Assembly (NCBI RefSeq): GCF_014204975.1
Contig: NZ_JACHMM010000001.1
Span: 1,798,001-1,862,000 of the forward strand
Source: Jiangella mangrovi
Lineage (GTDB): Bacteria; Actinomycetota; Actinomycetes; Jiangellales; Jiangellaceae
Direction of reading: 5' to 3'
Length of the DNA: 64,000 nt
Shown: piece by piece, positions 39,929 through 49,033 of the stretch
Numbering within the stretch: position 1 is the first letter of the stretch
How the letters are laid out: every line of letters begins with the position of its first letter
Notes under the pieces: generated by a model
Seen by the model: the letters and a program-made list of their open reading frames with translations, nothing else
Told to the model about the DNA's origin: nothing
The model's database searches: none
Made by a program: the position numbers and the translations under genes

Positions 39929-41914
39929 GTGGATGTACTGACGTTCCCGATCGTCGCGGCGTTCTCCGTCGTCACGGCGCTGATCTTCGGGCTGATCGCG
40001 CAGCGCCTGCTCGGCCTGCGGCTGGGGCTGTTCCGGCTGCTGCTGACCGGCGGGTTCGCGCTGTTCGTCGGCCCGCTGATCATGTTCGCGCTGCTCGACC
40101 AGTTCACGCTGTCGCCGCACGGCCTGACCGACCAGAGCGAGGGCCCGGTCGCGTTCTGGTTCGTGCTGCTGGGCAGCGTGCTGACGATCCTCGCGTCGAT
40201 GGTGCTCCTCGTGGTCATCGAGGCGTTCGTGCCGATGGGCTCGCTGCCGCCGGCGCTGGTGTGGGGACGGGGTCTGCTCGGCCGGGTGCGCCGGGCGCGG
40301 CGGTACTGGCAGATCGTCGGCATCGCCATGCGGCACGGCCTCGGCTCCTACCTGCGCGGCACCCGCGGCGACCGCGCGCTGGACGCGCCGTCGGGCCGGG
40401 CGCAGCTGGGCCGGGCGCTGACGACCACGCTCAACGCCGGCGGCGTGACGTTCGTGAAGCTCGGACAGATCCTCGCGACCCGCCGCGACGTCCTGCCCGC
40501 CGAGGTCGCCGACGAGCTGGCCCGGCTGCAGGACGACGCCGCCCCGGTGCCCTGGCCCGACGTCGAGAAGGTGCTGGTCAGTGAGCTGAACGCGCCGGTC
40601 GAGGACCTCTTCGCCGAGTTCGACCGCGAGCCGCTGGCGGCCGCGTCCGTCGGCCAGGTGCACGTCGCGCGGCTGCACAGCGGCGCCGAGGTCGTCGTCA
40701 AGGTGCAGCGCCCCGGCATCCGGCCGGTCGTCGAGCGCGACCTCGACATCGCGGCGCGGCTGGCCGGACGGCTCGAGACCGGCACCCGCTGGGGCCGGCG
40801 CATGGGCGTGCGCGCGCTGGCGGCGGGGCTCGCCGAGGCGATCCTCGAGGAGCTCGACTACCGCATCGAGGCCGAGAACATCACCGCGGTCGCGACGGCG
40901 CCCAGCCGGCAGCCCGACGTGGTGCTGCCGGAACCGCATCCGGCCCTGTGCACCGAGCGGGTCCTGGTGATGGACCGGCTGCACGGCACGCCACTGAACC
41001 GTGCCGACGCCGTCATCCGCAAGAAGGGGTTCGACCGCGACGCGCTGGCGACGACGCTGCTGGACTGCCTCCTGCGCCAGATCGTCATCGACGGCATCTT
41101 CCACGCCGACCCCCACGGCGGGAACATCTTCCTGCTCGACGACGGCCGGCTCGGGCTGCTCGACTTCGGCTCCGTCGGCCGCCTCGACGGCGCCCTGCGC
41201 GACGCCCTGCAGCGGCTGCTCGTCGGCGTGGACCGCGGCGACCCGCTCGCCGTCAGCGACGCCCTGCTCGAGTTGGTGCCCCGTCCCGACGAGATCGACC
41301 AGCAGCGGCTCGAGCGCGACATCGGCCGGTTCATGGCGCGGCACACGTCCGGCCCAGTCAGCAGCGGCGTGCGGATGTTCGGCGACCTGTTCCGCGTGGT
41401 CGCCGACCACGGCCTCGCCATCCCGCCCGAGATCGCCGCGGTGTTCCGCGCGCTGGCGACGGCCGAGGGCACGCTGACCCGGCTGACGCCGCGGTTCGAC
41501 CTCATCGGCGGCGCCCGGACCCTGGCCAGCGGCTACGTCGAGGAGCAGTACGGCCCGGACCGGCTCAAGCAGGCCGCCACCGAGGAGCTGGCGGCGCTGC
41601 TGCCGATCCTGCGCCGGCTGCCGCGCCGGGTCGAGCGCATCGCCAGCGCCGCCGAGCACGGCCGGCTGGGCCTCAACATCCGGCTGCTGGCCGACGAGCG
41701 CGACCGCGCCGTGCTGACCACGATGCTGCACGAGGTGCTGCTGACGTTCCTGGCCGCGACCACCGGCATCATGGCGGTGCTGCTCATCGGCACCGACGGC
41801 GGCCCGCAGCTCACCGACGAGGTCGGCCTGTACGCCCTGATCGGCTACAACATGCTCGTCATCAGCGCCATCCTCGCCCTCCGAGTACTGGCGCAGATCT
41901 TCCGTCGCGGCTAG
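39929..41914 (+). CDS. ABC1/AarF/UbiB-family atypical kinase
   Basis: A 661-residue membrane protein. The first 110 residues contain about three hydrophobic helices, and two more are at the C-terminus. Between them lies the UbiB-type kinase-like domain: TFVKLGQI, the Ala-rich nucleotide loop ASVGQVH, VVVKVQRP, the catalytic HADPHGGN and the metal-binding LLDFGSVG. The family is linked to quinone/lipid biosynthesis, perhaps as an ATPase. It starts at GTG 39929, 36 bp after the subtilase. Confidence 0.9.
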   Translation: MDVLTFPIVAAFSVVTALIFGLIAQRLLGLRLGLFRLLLTGGFALFVGPLIMFALLDQFTLSPHGLTDQSEGPVAFWFVLLGSVLTILASMVLLVVIEAFVPMGSLPPALVWGRGLLGRVRRARRYWQIVGIAMRHGLGSYLRGTRGDRALDAPSGRAQLGRALTTTLNAGGVTFVKLGQILATRRDVLPAEVADELARLQDDAAPVPWPDVEKVLVSELNAPVEDLFAEFDREPLAAASVGQVHVARLHSGAEVVVKVQRPGIRPVVERDLDIAARLAGRLETGTRWGRRMGVRALAAGLAEAILEELDYRIEAENITAVATAPSRQPDVVLPEPHPALCTERVLVMDRLHGTPLNRADAVIRKKGFDRDALATTLLDCLLRQIVIDGIFHADPHGGNIFLLDDGRLGLLDFGSVGRLDGALRDALQRLLVGVDRGDPLAVSDALLELVPRPDEIDQQRLERDIGRFMARHTSGPVSSGVRMFGDLFRVVADHGLAIPPEIAAVFRALATAEGTLTRLTPRFDLIGGARTLASGYVEEQYGPDRLKQAATEELAALLPILRRLPRRVERIASAAEHGRLGLNIRLLADERDRAVLTTMLHEVLLTFLAATTGIMAVLLIGTDGGPQLTDEVGLYALIGYNMLVISAILALRVLAQIFRRG

Positions 41915-41978
41915 AAACCCCGCGCCGGCCACGCACCCGCAGCGGACGAGAGCGGGGGCGACGGCACCGGGCCACAGC

Positions 41979-42083
41979 GCCGTGGAGCGTGCGGAAGATG
42001 TGGAGCCGGCGTCAAGAGCGCGCGCGGCATGCTTCACCGCCGCGAAGCGGAGCCGGCGCAGCATCTTCCGCACGCTCCGCGGC
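41979..42083. repeat. Long inverted-repeat element between the AarF and glutamate decarboxylase genes
   Basis: Arms 41984-42000 and 42062-42078 are 17-bp perfect inverted repeats (GGAGCGTGCGGAAGATG). Allowing one mismatch they extend to 22 bp, 41979-42000 and 42062-42083. Just inside, GGAGCCGGCG occurs directly repeated (42002-42011, 42049-42058), and the GCCGGC cores can pair to continue the stem. Smaller stems (GCTTC/GAAGC) lie in the centre. It occupies most of a 249-bp gene-free region. It could be a terminator, a MITE/REP-like repeat or a structured RNA. The remaining 80 bp before the decarboxylase shows only a ribosome site. Confidence 0.7.
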
Positions 42084-42163
42084 CCAACCCGACCCCGACG
42101 GAGGCGCCGCTCTCATCCGCTCCGGGTGAGCCCGCGACGGCGCGCTGTCCCTAGCGTCGGGGA

Positions 42164-43537
42164 ATGGCCATGCACGTCGACACCTACGACGACCGCTACG
42201 GCAACGCCTTCCTGCTGCGGGCGGCGCCGGACGACCGGCTGCCCCAGCTGGGCATGTCGGCCACGGACGCGATGCGGCTGCTCGGTGAGGAGTTGGTCCT
42301 CGACGGCATCCCGATGCGCAATCTCGCGACGTTCGTGACGACGTGGATGGAGCCGGAGGCGCAGCGGGTCATCGCCGAGAACCTGCACCGCAACTACATC
42401 GACCACGCCGAGTATCCGCAGACCGCGCTCATCGAGCAGCGCTGCATCCGGATGCTGGCGCGGCTGTTCCACGCTCCTGGCGAGACCACCGGCACCCGCA
42501 CGCAGGGGTCGTCGGAGGCGATCATGCTCGGCGCGCTGTCGCTGAAGTGGAAGTGGCGGCAGCGGCGCGAGGCGGCCGGGAAGAGCACGGACCGGCCGAA
42601 CCTGGTGTTCGGCGGCGACGTGCACGTGGTGTGGGAGAAGTTCTGCCGCTACTTCGACGTCGAGCCGCGGATCATCCCGCTGCGCCCGGACCGGTACACG
42701 ATCGGCCCGGAGGACGTCGAGCCGCACGTCGACGAGAACACGATCGGGGTCGCCGCGGTCCTGGGCACGACGTTCACGGGCCACGCCGACGACATCTCCG
42801 GCATCAACGACCTGCTGGTCCAGCTTCGCGAGGAGAAGGGCATCGACGTCCCGCTGCACGTCGACGGCGCGAGCGGCGGCTTCGTCTGGCCGTTCCTGTA
42901 CCCCCACACCGAGTGGGACTTCCGGCTGGAGCAGGTCCGCTCGATCAACGTGTCGGGGCACAAGTACGGGCTGGTCTACCCGGGCATCGGCTGGCTGATC
43001 TTCCGGACCACCGACGACCTGGCCGAGGACCTGGTGTTCTACGAGAACTACCTCGGCAAGAAGGACGCGACGTTCACGCTGAACTTCTCGACCAACGCCA
43101 GCATGGTGCTCGCGCAGTACTACAACTTCGTCCGCTACGGGTTCGACGGCTACCGCTTCATCATGGAGACCATGCAGGCCAACGCCCAGGCGCTGGCCGA
43201 GCGGATCGTCGGGGCGGGCGACTTCGAGCTGGTCGGCGACAAGGACGCCGAGCAGCTGCCGCTGGTCGCGTTCAGGCTCGCCGGCGAGCACGACTACGAC
43301 GAGTTCGACGTGTCCGGCCAGCTCGCCGCCGAGCGCGGCTGGATGCTGCCCGCGTACACGCTGCCGCCCAACGCCCAGCACGTGACGATCATGCGGGCGC
43401 TGGTGAAGCAGACGCTGGGCCGGTCGCTGGCGGAGACGCTGGCCGACGACCTCGCGGAGGCCTGCACGACGCTGGACGCCAAGGGAGGCCTGCACGAACG
43501 GGACCGCCGCCGGGTGAAGACCGGGACCGGCTACTAG
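42164..43537 (+). CDS. gadB: Glutamate decarboxylase
   Basis: A 457-residue PLP enzyme that converts L-glutamate to GABA and CO2 while consuming a proton. Hallmarks are NYIDHAEYPQT near residue 80, the substrate region GTRTQGSSEAIMLG, LHVDGASGGF (D234 binds the pyridine nitrogen) and the Schiff-base lysine K267 in NVSGHKYG. The C-terminus carries the GLHERDRRRVKTGTGY tail. No glutamate/GABA antiporter gene is adjacent, so a role in GABA or nitrogen metabolism is as likely as acid resistance. The ATG at 42164 is preceded by GGGGA. Confidence 0.95.
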   Translation: MAMHVDTYDDRYGNAFLLRAAPDDRLPQLGMSATDAMRLLGEELVLDGIPMRNLATFVTTWMEPEAQRVIAENLHRNYIDHAEYPQTALIEQRCIRMLARLFHAPGETTGTRTQGSSEAIMLGALSLKWKWRQRREAAGKSTDRPNLVFGGDVHVVWEKFCRYFDVEPRIIPLRPDRYTIGPEDVEPHVDENTIGVAAVLGTTFTGHADDISGINDLLVQLREEKGIDVPLHVDGASGGFVWPFLYPHTEWDFRLEQVRSINVSGHKYGLVYPGIGWLIFRTTDDLAEDLVFYENYLGKKDATFTLNFSTNASMVLAQYYNFVRYGFDGYRFIMETMQANAQALAERIVGAGDFELVGDKDAEQLPLVAFRLAGEHDYDEFDVSGQLAAERGWMLPAYTLPPNAQHVTIMRALVKQTLGRSLAETLADDLAEACTTLDAKGGLHERDRRRVKTGTGY

Positions 43538-43538
43538 G

Positions 43539-43844
43539 TCAGGCGTCGCCGCGCCGCTCGAGCGCCGCCTCGAGCCGCTCGACCTTGCCCGTCATCTCGC
43601 CGGTGCGCCCGGGCCGGATGTCGGCCTTGAGCACCAGGCTGACGCGATGGCCGTGCCGGCCGACCGCCTCGGTGGCGCGCTTGACGACGTCGAAGCACTC
43701 GTCCCAGTCACCCTCGATGGTGGTGAACATGGAGTCGGTGCTGTTGGGGAGGCCGGACTCGCGGACGACGGCGACGGCGTCGGCCACCGCCTCGGCCACG
43801 GAGTCGCCGGTGCCGGACGGGGCGACGGAGAAGGCTACGAGCAT
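43539..43844 (-). CDS. Thiamine-binding (MTH1187/YkoF-like, DUF77) protein
   Basis: A 101-residue protein: MLVAFSVAPSGTGDSVAEAVADAV, then ESGLPNSTDSMFTTIEGDWDECFDVVKRA and RVSLVLKADIRPGRTGEM. This is the small ferredoxin-like MTH1187 family that binds thiamine or related ligands. It ends 1 bp from the convergent glutamate decarboxylase stop. The start ATG at 43844 is supported by family length. Confidence 0.88.
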   Translation of the reverse strand: MLVAFSVAPSGTGDSVAEAVADAVAVVRESGLPNSTDSMFTTIEGDWDECFDVVKRATEAVGRHGHRVSLVLKADIRPGRTGEMTGKVERLEAALERRGDA

Positions 43845-43870
43845 GGCTCCATCGTAGGTCGGCGACGCCG

Positions 43871-44983
43871 TCAGCCCTCGGCGCCGCAGGTCGCGCAGCC
43901 GCCGCGACGGCGCAGCCAGTAGGCCAGCGCCGCCCAGGCCAGCGCGACACCCCACAGCGGCCACAGCATCGCCGGCCCGACGGCGGCCCAGTCGCTCGCG
44001 GTGAACCTGGCGTCGAGGAGCCCGGTCTTGGTCAGGCTCAGTCCGCCGGCCGTGGCGAGCATCGCCACCACCGTCGCGGGGACGACGGCGAGCCCCACCG
44101 GCACGGAGCGGCCACGCAGCACCGGGATCCAGCGCGGGAACACCTCGCCCCACCGCTGCACCAGTCCGAGCGTCAGCACCGTCCCCACCAGCGCGAACGA
44201 CCCCAGGAACGCGGCCGCGACCATGCCGCCGTCGGCGGCGGCCGCGTCCAGCTGCTCCCGGCTCATGCCCATCGGCACCCCGGCCACCCAGAGCCAGCGC
44301 GTCGCGGCGTAGAGCGCCGGGATCACGGCCGCGACGTACGTGGCCGCCCGGCCCCAGCGCAGCACCGTCGCGACCCGCGCCGCCCGGTCCGGCCGGCCGC
44401 ACCGCACGCAGGAGCCCGCGGTACGCCGCGCGTAGACGACGGTCGCCGCAGCCCAGAGGAAGCCGCCGGCCAGCGCCAGCACCTGGTGCACGTGCTCCGG
44501 CCCGAACGCGTTGCCGAGGTCGGCGCGCAGTCCCGCGTCGAACGGCGCGAGGGCGACGATCATCGGCACGTAGCCGAGCACGGCCAGGATCCGCATGTCC
44601 GGCACGACCACCAGCAGCACCACGGCCAGCAGTCCGCCGAGGCCGACGGCGAACCGGCGCCACCAGCGGGGCACCTCCGCGCCCGCCCGGTGCCGGGCCA
44701 TGACGGCGCCCGTGCCGGCGGCGGCCAGCGCGACCGCGGCGAACAGCGGCGCTCCGGCGTCGGCCGGGACGTCGCCGACGAGCGACAGCTCCGGCTCCGG
44801 GTCGGCGGCCGGCGGGAAGCCCGACCCCGTCAGCGTCCAGCCCAGCGCCGTCAGCCCGTAGCCCAACGCCCACAGCGTCGCGGCCCAGGGCGCCCACTGC
44901 GGCCAGCGCCGCCAGAAGCCGCCCCGTGCCGGACCGCGCTCGGCCGCCGCGGGCGCCGTCGTCACCATCGTCGTCTCGTTCAT
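43871..44983 (-). CDS. Polytopic membrane protein of unknown function
   Basis: A 370-residue protein with about eight or nine hydrophobic spans. It has two CxxC-type pairs, SCVRCGRPD in the middle and GCATCGAEG at the very C-terminus, which could bind metal or be redox-active. I do not recognise the family. The start is ATG at 44983. It lies downstream of a response-regulator gene on the same strand, and a palindrome at 45039-45054 in the 79-bp gap suggests it is that regulator's target. Confidence 0.7.
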   Translation of the reverse strand: MNETTMVTTAPAAAERGPARGGFWRRWPQWAPWAATLWALGYGLTALGWTLTGSGFPPAADPEPELSLVGDVPADAGAPLFAAVALAAAGTGAVMARHRAGAEVPRWWRRFAVGLGGLLAVVLLVVVPDMRILAVLGYVPMIVALAPFDAGLRADLGNAFGPEHVHQVLALAGGFLWAAATVVYARRTAGSCVRCGRPDRAARVATVLRWGRAATYVAAVIPALYAATRWLWVAGVPMGMSREQLDAAAADGGMVAAAFLGSFALVGTVLTLGLVQRWGEVFPRWIPVLRGRSVPVGLAVVPATVVAMLATAGGLSLTKTGLLDARFTASDWAAVGPAMLWPLWGVALAWAALAYWLRRRGGCATCGAEG

Positions 44984-45038
44984 ACCCCGACGATCGCGCG
45001 TGGGCCAGTGCCACTGCCTCCCGCCGCCCGGTGATCCA

Positions 45039-45054
45039 CCTCCCCCATGGGAGG
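45039..45054. promoter_or_regulatory. Candidate response-regulator site before the membrane-protein gene
   Basis: Inverted repeat CCTCCC-CCAT-GGGAGG lies between the regulator stop and the membrane-protein start, about 55 bp before the latter. The position and dyad symmetry suit a NarL-type dimer site. Confidence 0.4.
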
Positions 45055-45062
45055 GAATGCCG

Positions 45063-45713
45063 TCAGCGCGGGCTGATGAAGCCGGACTCGTAGGCGGCGA
45101 TGACGGCCTGCGTGCGGTCGCGGACGCCGAGCTTCGTGAGGACGTTGCCGACGTGGGTCTTGACCGTCTCGGTGCCGACGACCAGCTCCGCGGCGATCTC
45201 GGCGTTGGACAGGCCGGCCGCCACGAGCCGCAGCACCTCGGCCTCGCGCTCGCTCAGCCCGGCGGCGGCCAGCGCGTCGCCGCCGTTTCCGCCGTGCGAC
45301 GCCGCCAGCCTGCGGATGGCCGCCGGGAACAGCAGCGAGTCGCCGCGGGCGACCAGCCGGACCGCCTGCACGATCTCCTCGGGCCGGGCCCGCTTGAGCA
45401 GGAAGCCGTGCGCACCCGCCACCAGTGCCTCGTACACGTAGTCGTCGTTCTCGAACGTGGTGACGACGAGGATGCGCGGGGGGTCGTCGCGCCGGCTGAG
45501 CAGCCGAGTCGCCTGGATGCCGTCGACGGCGGGCATCCGCACGTCCATCAGGACGACGTCCGGCCGCGACCGCGTCACGAGCGGCCCGACCTCGGCGCCG
45601 TCGGCGGCCTCGCCGACGACGCGCAGGTCCGGCTCGGCGTCGATGATGGCCCGCAGCCCTGCCCTGACCAGCGGCTCGTCGTCGACCAGCAGCACGGTGA
45701 TCTCTGCGCTCAA
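45063..45713 (-). CDS. NarL/LuxR-family response regulator
   Basis: A 217-residue regulator with a receiver domain (DDE at residues 11-13, phosphoacceptor D57 in VVLMDVRMP, K in FLLKRA) and a C-terminal LuxR HTH (LSEREAEVLRLVAAGLSNAEIAAELVVGTETVKTHVGNVLTKLG). I chose the TTG at 45713, which overlaps the kinase TGA (TTGA) and has a GGGAGA ribosome site; longer in-frame starts up to 45758 exist. It is paired with the kinase upstream. Confidence 0.9.
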   Translation of the reverse strand: MSAEITVLLVDDEPLVRAGLRAIIDAEPDLRVVGEAADGAEVGPLVTRSRPDVVLMDVRMPAVDGIQATRLLSRRDDPPRILVVTTFENDDYVYEALVAGAHGFLLKRARPEEIVQAVRLVARGDSLLFPAAIRRLAASHGGNGGDALAAAGLSEREAEVLRLVAAGLSNAEIAAELVVGTETVKTHVGNVLTKLGVRDRTQAVIAAYESGFISPR

Positions 45714-46957
45714 CGTCCGTCTCCCGTCCGCGCCGGCAGGTGCACGCGCACCCGCCACACGCCGTCGGCGGCCTGCGCGGACAGCTCGCCACGCAGCAGC
45801 CGCACCCGTTCCCGCATGCCGCGCAGGCCGCGGCCGCCGTTCGCCCGCGGCCGCCGAACCGTCACGCCGTCGGGCAGCGGGTTGGACACGTCGATGTCGA
45901 GGCCGGTCGCCGTCGCCGCGACGCGCAGCCGCACCGGCACCTGCGCGGCGTGCCGGGCCGCGTTCGTCAGGCCCTCCTGCACGATCCGGTACGCCTCGCG
46001 CGACAGCACCGGCGGGACGGCGGCGAGGTCGCCGTCGACGGTGGCCTCAAGGTCCATGCCGGTGGTCCGGGCGTCGTCGACGAGCCGGTCGAGGTCGGCC
46101 AGCGTGCGCTGCGGCGACAGCTCGGCGTCGGTGCCCGCGCGCAGCACGCCGAGCACGTGGTCGAGATCCTCCATGGCCGTCCGGCCGGCCTCCTCGACCG
46201 CGAGCAGCGCGCGGCGGGCGAACTCCGGGTCCGTGTCGAGGACCCGGCGCGCGGCCGCCGCCTGCAGCGTCGTGACCGTCAGGGCGTGGCCGACGGAGTC
46301 GTGCAGCTCGCGGGCCAGCCGGTTGCGCTCGGCGAACTCCTGCGCCTGGGTCTCCATGGCCAGCCGCAGCTCGGCCGGCGACGGGCCCAGCAGCAGCGGC
46401 GCGAACCAGGCCAGCAGGGCACCGAGCCCGGCCACCAGGTACGCCGTCGCCACGACCAGGCCCAGACCCAGCAGGACCGCCCACCCGCCGGTGACGCCGT
46501 CGAGCATCGCCAGCCCGCCGACTCCGCCGCCGTCGTCGAACCCGAGCCCGCGGGCCACCAGCACCACCGCCGTCGGCGCCGTGAACAGGATCGCCACCAT
46601 GGCCACGCCGCCGCTGAGCAGGTGCAGCACGTACCAGCCGGCGCCGAACAACCGCGTCTCCCACGGCGGGTCGGCCACCGGGTCGGGCAGGTCGACGTCG
46701 AGGAAGTGCCGCGTCGCGGTGATCTCGAGCGCGCGCAGCGCCGGCAGGAACGGCGGCACCGTCCCGATGACGAACGTCACCGCCGCCAGCACCGCCGACG
46801 GCACGACCGGCGTCCCCGGCTCGGTGAACAACTGGACGAACCCGATGATCAGCAGGACGTACGGGATGAGGACGACGCCGCCGAGCAGCAGATGCACGCC
46901 GCGGCGGACGAGACGGCGCCCGGTCAGCGGCGCGACGATCGTCCCGAGCGCTCCCAC
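45710..46957 (-). CDS. Sensor histidine kinase, NarX/DesK-like
   Basis: A 415-residue kinase. The N-terminal half has about four membrane helices. The HisKA_3 helix is RLARELHDSVGHALTVTTLQAAAARR with the phosphoacceptor His. The HATPase domain has NAARHAAQV and GGRGLRGMRERV. It starts at GTG 46957, 23 bp after the TetR gene, and overlaps the response-regulator gene, so the three genes probably form one operon. Confidence 0.9.
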   Translation of the reverse strand: MGALGTIVAPLTGRRLVRRGVHLLLGGVVLIPYVLLIIGFVQLFTEPGTPVVPSAVLAAVTFVIGTVPPFLPALRALEITATRHFLDVDLPDPVADPPWETRLFGAGWYVLHLLSGGVAMVAILFTAPTAVVLVARGLGFDDGGGVGGLAMLDGVTGGWAVLLGLGLVVATAYLVAGLGALLAWFAPLLLGPSPAELRLAMETQAQEFAERNRLARELHDSVGHALTVTTLQAAAARRVLDTDPEFARRALLAVEEAGRTAMEDLDHVLGVLRAGTDAELSPQRTLADLDRLVDDARTTGMDLEATVDGDLAAVPPVLSREAYRIVQEGLTNAARHAAQVPVRLRVAATATGLDIDVSNPLPDGVTVRRPRANGGRGLRGMRERVRLLRGELSAQAADGVWRVRVHLPARTGDGR

Positions 46958-46980
46958 GCCGACGATTGTGGCAGGTCCGC

Positions 46981-47550
46981 TCAGGCCTGACGGCCGTCGC
47001 CGTCAGGCACCATGGAGAGCGCCACGACACAGGCGGCGTCGAAGATCTCCTCCGACGTCGCGTCGACGTCGCTCAGGATGGCGGGCCCGCCGTGCAGCGC
47101 GTAGAACGCCAGGCGGCCGCAGAGCTGTGCCGGCAGCGGGTCGGCGGGATCGACGACGAAGCCGATGAGCGTGCGCATGCGCTGCCGCAGGGCGTCGCCG
47201 GCCTCGAGTCCCCGCAGCGCCGGCTGGTTCTCGGTGAGGAACCGCAGCAGCGTGCCCTGACCGCGAACCGCCTTGCCGTAGCGCTCGATGAGCTCGCGCC
47301 GGTGCTGCGGCGTCGGCTCGCGCTCGCGGGACCAGTCGACGACCTCGTCGACGGCGGCCAGCAGGTCGCCGACCAGGCTCCGGACGATGTCGTCCTTGCT
47401 CTTGAAGTAGTAGTAGAGCGACGCCTTCGTCATGCCCAGCCGCTCGGCCAGCTCGCGCAGGGACGTCTTGTCGTAGCCCTGCTCGGCGAACAGCTCCAGC
47501 GCCACGCGCTGGATGCGTGCTCTGGTGCTGCCGAGCTCTGTGTCCTGCAT
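46981..47550 (-). CDS. TetR-family transcriptional regulator
   Basis: A 189-residue regulator. The N-terminal HTH is RVALELFAEQGYDKTSLRELAERLGMTKASLYYYFKSKDDI. The C-terminal domain (TENQPALRGLE, FVVDPADPLPAQLCGRLAFYALHGG) is of the unspecified-ligand type. It starts at ATG 47550. It precedes the kinase-regulator pair on the same strand and may control it; I see no clear operator. Confidence 0.88.
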   Translation of the reverse strand: MQDTELGSTRARIQRVALELFAEQGYDKTSLRELAERLGMTKASLYYYFKSKDDIVRSLVGDLLAAVDEVVDWSREREPTPQHRRELIERYGKAVRGQGTLLRFLTENQPALRGLEAGDALRQRMRTLIGFVVDPADPLPAQLCGRLAFYALHGGPAILSDVDATSEEIFDAACVVALSMVPDGDGRQA

Positions 47551-47618
47551 GGGGGCGGGCTCCGTCGACGCGGTGGTGGCTTGTCTCAGACCGTACCCGG
47601 AATCCGGATCGGTTCCAC

Positions 47619-47661
47619 CACCACGACGGGCCCGCAGCCGGCTGGCTGCGGGCCCGTGGTG
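47619..47661 (-). terminator. Terminator hairpin after rplI
   Basis: A long GC-rich inverted repeat: an 18-nt arm at 47644-47661 pairs with 47619-47640 apart from a 3-nt bulge, with a short loop. It lies 10 bp past the rplI stop, and on the minus strand marks the end of the rpsF-ssb-rpsR-rplI operon. There is no long T-run. Confidence 0.75.
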
Positions 47662-47670
47662 ATGAGAACG

Positions 47671-48117
47671 TCAGGCGGAGACGACCTCGAGGGTCACGTT
47701 GGCCGCGACCTCGGGGTGGAGCCGGACGGTAATGCGATGCGAGCCGACCGTCTTGATCGGGCTGCCCACCTCGATGCGCCGCTTGTCGATGGCCGGGCCA
47801 CCGGACTCGGAGACCGCGGTCGCGATGTCGGCGGACGTGACGGCGCCGAACAGCCGGCCGGTGTCGCCGGCCTTGGCGACCAGCTTGACCGGCGTGTTCT
47901 CGAGCTTCGCCTTGACCTCACGAGCGGAGTCGAGGTCGGCGAAGTCGCGGGCCTGCCGGGCGCGGCGGATGGAGTCGATCTCCTTCTGCCCGCCCTTGGT
48001 CCACGCGAGCGCGAAGCCACGCGGCACGAGGTAGTTGCGGCCGTAGCCGTCCTTGACCTCGACGACGTCGCCGGCGGCACCGAGACCCGGCACCTCCTGG
48101 GTGAGAATCAGCTTCAT
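47671..48117 (-). CDS. rplI: 50S ribosomal protein L9
   Basis: A 148-residue protein beginning [34 protein letters not shown], the N-terminal rRNA-binding domain of L9. A helical linker is followed by the C-terminal domain ([40 protein letters not shown]). Last gene of the rpsF operon. Confidence 0.98.
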   Translation of the reverse strand: MKLILTQEVPGLGAAGDVVEVKDGYGRNYLVPRGFALAWTKGGQKEIDSIRRARQARDFADLDSAREVKAKLENTPVKLVAKAGDTGRLFGAVTSADIATAVSESGGPAIDKRRIEVGSPIKTVGSHRITVRLHPEVAANVTLEVVSA

Positions 48118-48134
48118 GGCGTCCTCTCCCCTTC

Positions 48135-48371
48135 TCAGCGAGCCGTCGACGTGTACGGCAGCAGCGCCATCTCACGCGCGTTCTTGATGGCCGTGGCGAC
48201 GTCGCGCTGGTGGCGGGTGCAGTTGCCGGTGACGCGACGGGCACGGATCTTGCCGCGGTCGGAGATGTACTTCCGCAGCAGCGAGGTGTCCTTGTAGTCG
48301 ACGTAGTCGACCTTGTCCTTGCAGAAGGCGCAAACCTTCTTCTTCGGCTTGCGCAGCGGAGGCTTTGCCAT
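48135..48371 (-). CDS. rpsR: 30S ribosomal protein S18
   Basis: A 78-residue protein [19 protein letters not shown] with [23 protein letters not shown], characteristic of S18, which binds S6 in the small subunit. It keeps a CxxC pair (CAFC), suggesting the zinc-type (C+) paralogue. The ATG at 48371 fits the family start; upstream in-frame sequence is unrelated. Confidence 0.98.
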   Translation of the reverse strand: MAKPPLRKPKKKVCAFCKDKVDYVDYKDTSLLRKYISDRGKIRARRVTGNCTRHQRDVATAIKNAREMALLPYTSTAR

Positions 48372-48495
48372 CGTGGTGCTCCTCCTTCGGGGAGCCCGGT
48401 CGCCTCGCTGGGCGGCTGACCGGGATGGGTGGACGGGCGCGCTCCCGTGCTGGGCGACCTCCAGAGTCGCCCGGGAACGCGGGATTACGTGGTGA

Positions 48496-49020
48496 TCAGA
48501 ACGGGGGCTCGTCGGCCGGCGGGCCGGACGGAGCGCCCCACGGGTCGTTGCCGCCGCCCTGCTGCGGCGCACCGCCGCCGCCGGACGGGGTGGCCCACGG
48601 GTCGTTGCCGGCAGGCGCGCCGCCACCGTAGCCACCACCGCCGCCGCCACCGGACCGCTGGGTCCGGGTGACCTTGGCCGTGGCGAACCGGAGGCTGGGG
48701 CCGATCTCGTCGACCTCCATCTCGATGACCGTGCGCTTCTCGCCCTCGCGCGTCTCGAACGAGCGCTGGCGGAGCCGGCCCTGCGCGATGACGCGCATGC
48801 CGCGCTGCAGCGATTCGGCGACGCTCTCGGCCGCCTGCCGCCACACCGAGCACCTCAGGAACAGCGCGTCGCCGTCCTCCCAGGTGCTGGTCTGCCGGTT
48901 GAACGTCCGCGGCGTGGACGCGATGGTGAAGTTCGCCACCGCGGCGCCGTTGGGCGTGAATCGCAGCTCAGGGTCGTCGGTGAGGTTACCGACGACCGTG
49001 ATGACGGTCTCGCCTGCCAT
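48496..49020 (-). CDS. ssb: Single-stranded DNA-binding protein
   Basis: A 174-residue SSB. The OB-fold begins [25 protein letters not shown] and includes [35 protein letters not shown] Gly-rich, disordered linker leads to the acidic C-terminal tip DEPPF, which recruits replication and repair partners. It lies between rpsF and rpsR, the standard position for the essential SSB. 124 bp separate it from rpsR. Confidence 0.97.
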   Translation of the reverse strand: MAGETVITVVGNLTDDPELRFTPNGAAVANFTIASTPRTFNRQTSTWEDGDALFLRCSVWRQAAESVAESLQRGMRVIAQGRLRQRSFETREGEKRTVIEMEVDEIGPSLRFATAKVTRTQRSGGGGGGGYGGGAPAGNDPWATPSGGGGAPQQGGGNDPWGAPSGPPADEPPF

Positions 49021-49033
49021 GAACGAATCCCTC

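Noticed and set aside
36211-40584. A 1457-codon open frame on the plus strand
   Set aside because: It is an Arg/Pro-rich shadow of the subtilase and AarF genes in another frame, with no recognisable domain; the real genes have catalytic motifs.
38840-42073. A 1077-codon open frame on the minus strand
   Set aside because: Antisense shadow of high-GC coding sequence, Arg/Gln/Val-biased, no domains and no ribosome site.
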